From: Rhodocytophaga aerolata | GTDB lineage: Bacteria; Bacteroidota; Bacteroidia; Cytophagales; 172606-1 | Assembly (NCBI RefSeq): GCF_030503435.1 | Contig: NZ_JAUKPO010000021.1 | Span: 62,001 to 126,000, forward strand | Direction: 5' to 3' | DNA length: 64,000 nucleotides | In this document: piece after piece, positions 59,233 through 64,000 of the stretch | Position numbering within the stretch: position 1 is the first letter of the stretch | Layout: each line of letters begins with the position of its first letter | Program-made: the position numbers and the translations under genes | The notes under the pieces: model-generated | What the model was told of the DNA's origin: nothing | Databases searched by the model: none | What the model saw: only the letters and a program-made list of their open reading frames with translations

Positions 59233-59973
59233 ATGAAATCAGTACTCATTACCGGAGCCAACAAAAGTATTGGCTTTGAATCAGCAAGACAATTATTACA
59301 TAAGGGCTATTACGTTTATTTGGGAAGCCGAAATCTGGAAAATGGAATAGAAGCCGTAAAAAACCTCAAAACCGAGGGGCTTACCCATGTGGAAGCTATA
59401 CAACTGGATGTAACAGACCAGCAGTCTGTCGATGCAGCACGCGCCCAGATAGGCAAAAAGACAAATGTTTTAGATGTGCTTATCAACAATGCAGGTATCA
59501 GCGGAGTTTTACCACAAACGGCTTTAGATGCAGGTATTGATAATTTCAAGAATGTGTTAGAGACAAATCTGTACGGGGTTGTCAGAGTTACCCAGGCTTT
59601 TATGGATTTATTGCGAAAATCACCCCAGCCAAGAATTGTCAACGTTAGTTCAAGTGTGGGTTCTCTTTCGCTTCAAAGCGACCCCAATTGGCAATTTTAC
59701 CACCATGCCAAATACGCAGTTTACTCTTCGTCAAAATCGGCGCTGAATATGTACACCGTTACATTAGCCTACGAATTGCGTGATACGGCTTTCAAAGTCA
59801 ATGCCATTGACCCGGGCTATACCAAAACCGATTTTAATCATCATCAGGGAATAGGAACTGTGGAAGATGCCGCTGCCCGTGTGGTGAAATATGCGTTAGT
59901 TGACAATAACGGACCAACAGGAAAATATTTCAGCGAAGAAACCAATCCTAAGACTGGAGAGATTGCTTGGTAA
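59233..59973 (+). CDS. SDR-family oxidoreductase
   Basis: A 246-residue paralogue of the SDR at 53262-54002 with LINNAGISGVLP, VNVSSSVGSL, catalytic YSSSK and the same C-terminal GPTGKYFSEETNPKTGEIAW. The cofactor loop reads TGANKSIGFESA: serine replaces the middle glycine of the usual TGxxxGxG, a position that normally faces the dinucleotide phosphate, so cofactor binding may be altered. It follows the Crp/Fnr gene and carries the matching operator in its leader. Confidence 0.92.
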   Translation: MKSVLITGANKSIGFESARQLLHKGYYVYLGSRNLENGIEAVKNLKTEGLTHVEAIQLDVTDQQSVDAARAQIGKKTNVLDVLINNAGISGVLPQTALDAGIDNFKNVLETNLYGVVRVTQAFMDLLRKSPQPRIVNVSSSVGSLSLQSDPNWQFYHHAKYAVYSSSKSALNMYTVTLAYELRDTAFKVNAIDPGYTKTDFNHHQGIGTVEDAAARVVKYALVDNNGPTGKYFSEETNPKTGEIAW

Positions 59974-60525
59974 AAAAAGATGCACCTATCAAGGTGTTGC
60001 CATGATAGGCTATAGTTAAAGTAAGCGTTCGAGCTAGACCTTTTGCTAGCAGAAAGGTTGAGTTTATAGCTTTGCGTGATGAAACTCAGCTTGCTATTAC
60101 CTGTTTTTGTTTACAAAAGAGGGTAACCGTCCAATATAGTGTAGGTAGTAGGTTGGACGCTTTTTTTGACACAGGTAGCTGACCTCTGATAGTGTGTTGG
60201 TTCCAATCTGAGTGGTAAATATAAAGCAAGGCGGCTAAAGAAAATATCTTCCACGCTGCTTTACAAGCAAACTATTCCAGAGGCTAAAAAGTGTGGCAGC
60301 CTGATTGTTTCTGATTTTTATACGTATTTTGGTTATAGCAAAGGGGGGTGGCTGATGCAAAACTATTTTCCGGCTTGAACACGCTGCCACATTTGCTGTT
60401 GATTGTTTAAAATGAGCTTGTTTTGATCGTCTTTTTTTACCGATAGAACTCAAAAGATAGGACAGCAGATCACTTGATTTGAGTTGTACAACAGCAAAGG
60501 GGGAGTAAAATTAACCTACTACTAC
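59974..60525. other. intergenic region with terminator, otherwise empty
   Basis: About 550 bases. The only clear structure is the hairpin near 60128-60167. A minus-strand frame of about 72 codons near the end has no family feature and I do not call it. Confidence 0.4.
60128..60167 (+). terminator. rho-independent terminator after the SDR gene
   Basis: CGTCCAA (60128-60134) pairs with TTGGACG (60153-60159) and is followed by C and seven T residues. The loop is long (18 bases) and the distance from the stop about 155 bases, so the assignment to the SDR gene is probable rather than certain. Confidence 0.5.
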
Positions 60526-60945
60526 TTACTTGGTTTCATTGATAAAGGGCAAGATTTTATCTTCACTCACCGGCTTTTCCAGATAATCCTTTACCCCCAA
60601 GGCCCTCATTTTCTCGACCTCGGTTGGATTAGCAGAAGTAGTAAGTATGACCACTTTAGCTCTGATCAGATGGTCTTGTCCAATTAGTTTGAGTGCATGA
60701 ACCACATCAAAGCCATTCATGATAGGCATATTGATATCAAGCAAAATCAAGTCTGGACACTCTACCAAGGCTGCTTGTTCATTTAAGCAATACTGTTTTA
60801 TTCGGTCAAGCCCTTCCTGCCCATTTTTAGCTGTCAGGATTTGCCCGGCGATCTCCATGTCTTCCAAGGTAAGTTTGGTCAGATACACACTCGTATGATC
60901 ATCATCAATGATGAGTACCCGGTTGAAAGCTTTTTTATTTGACAT
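60526..60945 (-). CDS. single-domain response regulator
   Basis: A 139-residue stand-alone receiver (CheY/Spo0F-like) with acidic cluster LIIDDDH near residue 14, phosphoacceptor D70 (LILLDINMPIMNGF), the T/S at VVILTTSANP and lysine in DYLEKPV. It has no DNA-binding domain and must act by protein contact or phosphorelay. No kinase gene adjoins it; its partner is elsewhere. It has large gaps on both sides. Confidence 0.93.
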   Translation of the reverse strand: MSNKKAFNRVLIIDDDHTSVYLTKLTLEDMEIAGQILTAKNGQEGLDRIKQYCLNEQAALVECPDLILLDINMPIMNGFDVVHALKLIGQDHLIRAKVVILTTSANPTEVEKMRALGVKDYLEKPVSEDKILPFINETK

Positions 60946-61474
60946 GGATTCAAGTGGCGAATGCTAAACATACTCTGTGCATACCTAAAATAAAAATTAA
61001 TAGGTGATTTGTTAGGATAAATCCGTATATTCCTTTGGCTGCTGCGGTTTCTACTAATGCAGGCTTCTATGCAGGCCGTATAAATTATCAGTGGAGGTTT
61101 TCCCAAACCTTTGAATTAAATCAGTAAAAAGGTTGCCTCCTGCTTTCCTTAGCTATCGTAGGTGAAATTCTATACAAGCCTTCTAAAAAGGCTACTCAGC
61201 GAGTCACTCGACTTAAAAAAAACACGCCTGATGGAAGGAAATAAAACCTTTGCATACTAATTAAGGTGGCGGGCACCTTGTTTTCGCATAGTTACTTACT
61301 AGAAAAGCTCACTCATTTGATAGTTAGCTTTCATGCTTACTAGTTTCAAGAGTGTAGGAACTGAAATAACTTCCCCTTTACAGAATCTACAACATCTATC
61401 TAAAAAACTAGGGTTTACCAAAATCACCTGAGTTCTTTTTGCTGTCTTTTCGCTCGTTTGATAAATGACTGCTG
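60946..61474. other. intergenic region, nothing assigned
   Basis: About 530 AT-rich bases between two minus-strand genes. No supported frame, hairpin or repeat. Confidence 0.35.
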
Positions 61475-62200
61475 TTACTTTCTCAACAATTTAGCATGTA
61501 CTACTCTTTCAATAACCAACTCTTTAAAATTGCGGCTGAGCGGTACCTGGTGATTTTGTATGATTATTTCACTGTTTTCAATACTCTCTATTTTCGAAAT
61601 GGACACCAGATAGGATTTGTGCACCCGCACAAATAAGTTAGCACTGAGTTGCTCTTCTACTGTTTTTAGCGGTAATAAGGTCATGTATTTGCCTTTGCCG
61701 GTTACAATGATAACATAGTTTTGCAAAGCTTGTACAAATAGTATGTCTTCTATCCATATTTTCTCATACTTATTTTCGCATTTAATAAACAGATAACCAG
61801 GCTCAGTGGGAGCGCTTTGCCTTCCGGCAGGCTGATTTTTAAGTCCGTAATACTCTTTGGCTTTGTTGGTGGCTTTAAAAAAACGGTTGAATGTAATAGG
61901 CTTTAATAAATAATCAATCACATCCAACCCAAAGCTCTCTATGGCATAATCCGGGTAGGCGGTGGTAAGTATAACCATGGGAAGGCCTGTTTTCATTTTC
62001 AAAAATTCTATGCCTGTCATATAGGGCATTTGAATATCTAATAAAATCAGATCAACTACCTTATGCTCAAGTATATTATTAAGCTCAACAGGGTTTTGAG
62101 CCGTAGCAGCCAATGCCAGATAGTCAACTACCTCTACGTATTTTACCAACCCTTCGCTTGCCAGGGGCTCATCATCTACAATTACACAGTTGAGTTTCAT
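61475..62200 (-). CDS. LytTR-family response regulator
   Basis: A 241-residue regulator: receiver domain (1-120; VIVDDEPLASEGL, phosphoacceptor D55 in LILLDIQMPYMTGIEF, lysine in DYLLKPI) followed by a LytTR DNA-binding domain (about 135-241; KCENKYEKIWIEDILFVQALQNYVIIVT and VHKSYLVSISKIESIENSEIII). It overlaps the kinase gene upstream by four bases, so the two form a LytS/LytTR two-component system. Its targets may include the receptor gene that diverges from the kinase. Confidence 0.95.
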   Translation of the reverse strand: MKLNCVIVDDEPLASEGLVKYVEVVDYLALAATAQNPVELNNILEHKVVDLILLDIQMPYMTGIEFLKMKTGLPMVILTTAYPDYAIESFGLDVIDYLLKPITFNRFFKATNKAKEYYGLKNQPAGRQSAPTEPGYLFIKCENKYEKIWIEDILFVQALQNYVIIVTGKGKYMTLLPLKTVEEQLSANLFVRVHKSYLVSISKIESIENSEIIIQNHQVPLSRNFKELVIERVVHAKLLRK

Positions 62201-63264
62201 GTCAGGTCTATGGTTAAGTTTACTTTAAAGATATCTGTGCCGGATTGGGTGTGTAAACAATATTTATCCGGATAAATCAAATTAAGCCGGCGGTGTACAT
62301 TCTGCAGGCCAATACCGGAAGCCGGCACACTGCCTGCCGGATTTTTACTGTTTTCGATGCACATTTCAAGGGTTTTATCCGGTTTAATGTTCAGGCATAG
62401 TTTAATAAAATTTTGCTGCATAGTACCTTTTGATACATGCTTAAACGCATTCTCAACAAATGGCAGCAGCATAAAAGGAGCTATGGTGATTTCTTCCTTA
62501 AAAGCACGGGTTATTTCAAAAGCAAGTTCAGTTTGCCCTTCATGGAGCCGTAAGGTTTCCAGTTCTATAAAGTTTTCTAAAAAATCCAGTTCCTTACAGA
62601 GCGGCACTTGCTGCTCATTGCATTCATAAAGCTGATAGCGGAGCATGGCAGAAAACATAGCCAGCGACTCAGAGGCAAGGTCAGGATTTTTATGAATCAG
62701 CACGAAAATCGAGTTAATGGTATTGAATAAAAAGTGCGGATTAATCTGCGATTTGAGATACTTAAGTTCCGTTTCCAGATGGGCTTTCTCTAACAGCATA
62801 CGTTTTTTCTCCGTACTGAGCCAGTTCTTGGCCAGTTTTACACTCATGGCCAGGGTCATACTGGCGGCTGTGGAGGGCAATGCTATTGTTAACAGGAGTG
62901 ATAAAAACTGGTCAGGACGTCTGTTAAAGAGTTCAAAAAATGTGCGTTCAGACAAGTAAGCCGCCAGGTAATAGCCACAGGCAATCAAGGCTGAACAAGC
63001 CAGAATCGTTAGGAGTAGCAGTGAAGTATAGGTTGTATACTTTCCCCTATACAGAAACTTGGGAATAAGATAATACAGATTAAAATAAGCGCCAGCCGCC
63101 TGAAAAATGATATAGCCAATAAATTTTATAGGAGGCTCTCCTTTAAAAAGATAAGCCATTGCCTCATGTAGATCGCCGGTATGGATCATCATCCAAAGCA
63201 GATGGTAGGCGATCCAGAAAGGAATATGATAAATTTTGTAGGTAAAAAACCAGTGTTGCTTCAT
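62197..63264 (-). CDS. LytS-family sensor histidine kinase
   Basis: A 355-residue membrane kinase with four hydrophobic segments in its first ~150 residues and a His_kinase domain of the LytS group (KSQINPHFLFNTINSIFVLI with the phosphoacceptor histidine) followed by an ATPase domain (MLLPFVENAFKH, GIGLQNVHRRL). There is no large extracytoplasmic sensor loop. It is translationally coupled to the LytTR regulator gene (ATGA overlap) and starts about 200 bases from the divergent receptor gene. Confidence 0.95.
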   Translation of the reverse strand: MKQHWFFTYKIYHIPFWIAYHLLWMMIHTGDLHEAMAYLFKGEPPIKFIGYIIFQAAGAYFNLYYLIPKFLYRGKYTTYTSLLLLTILACSALIACGYYLAAYLSERTFFELFNRRPDQFLSLLLTIALPSTAASMTLAMSVKLAKNWLSTEKKRMLLEKAHLETELKYLKSQINPHFLFNTINSIFVLIHKNPDLASESLAMFSAMLRYQLYECNEQQVPLCKELDFLENFIELETLRLHEGQTELAFEITRAFKEEITIAPFMLLPFVENAFKHVSKGTMQQNFIKLCLNIKPDKTLEMCIENSKNPAGSVPASGIGLQNVHRRLNLIYPDKYCLHTQSGTDIFKVNLTIDLT

Positions 63265-63462
63265 GCCTGCTATAGCATTGTATTTCTGGAAAATAGCAAT
63301 AAATCCTATTGGTTTTGCCCGGAAATTGATGTGAGGTTAAAAAAAATTGACAAAAGGAAATAAATACAGTTTTCTGCCTCTGGTCAATTGCTTCCGGCAT
63401 CTCGTCAAGTTCTCAAATTCCTGAAATGGGCTTCCTCTACCTTGGGTGAAAAAATCCAACAG

Positions 63463-64000
63463 ATGAAGACATTCTGCGCCTTATTAATCCTATTATCAGT
63501 TGCTTACAGCAGCTTCGGGCAGATTACCGGCAAAGTAGCTAACCGCCAGCAAGAGCCTGTTCCTTTTGCCAATGTGGTACTCTATCATACTCAAGACAGC
63601 AGTATTGTCTCAGGCACGGCGACAGACGAAAAGGGTATGTTTTCGATACCAGAGGTAAGTGCCGGCAGGTTTTACCTGAAAGTAAGCAGCATTGGCTATA
63701 CAAGTCTGCAATCAGCGTCTTTTGAAATCACCGCACTCAACCAGCATTTGGAAATTTTCCAACTGATACTTTCGGAGGAAAATACTGCGCTCAATGAAGT
63801 GGTAATTGCGGCTAAAAAGGAAATGCTTCAGCATACCTCTCTTGGTAAGGTAATTAATGTTCAAAGCAGCCTGATTACCAAAGGTAGCAATGCGCTACAA
63901 GTGCTCGAGCGCCTGCCTGGCGTAATTACCGACCGTAGAAACAACCAGTTGAGTCTCAATGGGCAGAGTGGGGTAACAGTTATGCTCAATGGCAGGCGCT
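63463..64000 (+). CDS. outer-membrane TonB-receptor-like protein, 5' part only
   Basis: The frame is open from the ATG at 63463 to the end of the window (179 codons). It has a signal peptide (LLILLSVAYSSFGQ), then a CarboxypepD_reg-like beta-sandwich domain (ITGKVANRQQEPVPFANVVLY ... TDEKGMFSIPEVSAG) and the start of a plug domain (LGKVINVQSSLITKGSNALQVLERLPGV). This is the usual start of the outer-membrane beta-barrel family related to TonB-dependent receptors in Bacteroidota. The gene continues beyond the window; it is divergent from the LytS kinase gene and might be regulated by it. Confidence 0.85.
   Translation, partial: MKTFCALLILLSVAYSSFGQITGKVANRQQEPVPFANVVLYHTQDSSIVSGTATDEKGMFSIPEVSAGRFYLKVSSIGYTSLQSASFEITALNQHLEIFQLILSEENTALNEVVIAAKKEMLQHTSLGKVINVQSSLITKGSNALQVLERLPGVITDRRNNQLSLNGQSGVTVMLNGRR

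Noticed and set aside
60235-60453. minus-strand 72-codon ORF
   Set aside because: Highly basic low-information product with no homologue that I recognise, no partner gene and no promoter-like sequence.

Overview
The window is AT-rich bacterial DNA from a Bacteroidota, most likely a Cytophagales member related to Rhodocytophaga. I infer this from protein style: a SusC/CarboxypepD_reg-type outer-membrane receptor, many AraC regulators, LytS/LytTR pairs, TPR histidine kinases of the HHRVKNNL type, DUF606 and protoglobin. The promoter pattern also fits the Bacteroidota -33/-7 type (TAnnTTTG-like). No rRNA, intact tRNA, CRISPR array or phage module is visible.

Layout. 0-6.1 kb: two unrecognised lipoproteins, a two-subunit molybdenum hydroxylase of the isoquinoline 1-oxidoreductase type (2444-5119) and an AraC regulator. 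6.5-10.1 kb: accessory DNA with an IS1182-family element (about 6581-8262), imperfect repeats around a small unknown gene, and the first copy of a ~600-bp non-coding repeat that contains the 3' half of a tRNA-Arg(TCT). 10.4-20.9 kb: signalling block with a five-GAF sigma-54 activator, then an overlapping operon of TPR kinase, sigma-54 response regulator, lipoprotein and second TPR kinase. 21.0-31.6 kb: a long minus-strand run with porin, DUF606 transporter, amidohydrolase, isochorismatase-like hydrolase, OsmC-like protein, two alpha/beta hydrolases, an MBL-fold hydrolase, an MhqO/LinE-like ring-cleaving dioxygenase and dihydrolipoyl dehydrogenase. 32-45 kb: AraC, a GAF protein with a small ORF and an NTF2-like protein, cupin, WrbA, protoglobin, two esterases, a third TPR kinase and an aldehyde dehydrogenase. 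45.2-46.9 kb: a decayed receptor fragment and the second copy of the tRNA-Arg-containing repeat. 46.9-60 kb: a reductase/esterase island (three SDRs, two NmrA-like proteins, zinc-less MDR reductase, pirin, frameshifted SRPBCC, Old Yellow Enzyme, esterase) interleaved with three AraC regulators and one Crp/Fnr regulator. 60.5-64 kb: single-domain response regulator, LytS/LytTR pair, and the start of an outer-membrane TonB-receptor-like protein that runs off the window.

How it fits together. The dominant theme is sensing and disposing of reactive organic compounds (quinones, enones, aldehydes, esters, aromatic rings). The strongest new signal is a 44-bp promoter module at four places in the 49.7-54.1 kb island. 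A nearly invariant block, matching GTGATTTGATACAAGTTT, lies exactly 20 nt upstream of a TTTG (TTTA in one copy) -7-like box and 33-40 nt upstream of a start codon. The same block also forms the last codons of the AraC gene at 48759-49496, suggesting a local regulon whose operators descend from that gene's 3' end. A separate inverted repeat (TTTGCCA-AA-TGGCAAA) precedes the Crp/Fnr gene and its SDR neighbour with identical geometry. The other notable structure is the pair of tRNA-Arg-derived repeats 36.5 kb apart, each with a conserved flank, a variable core and a terminator.
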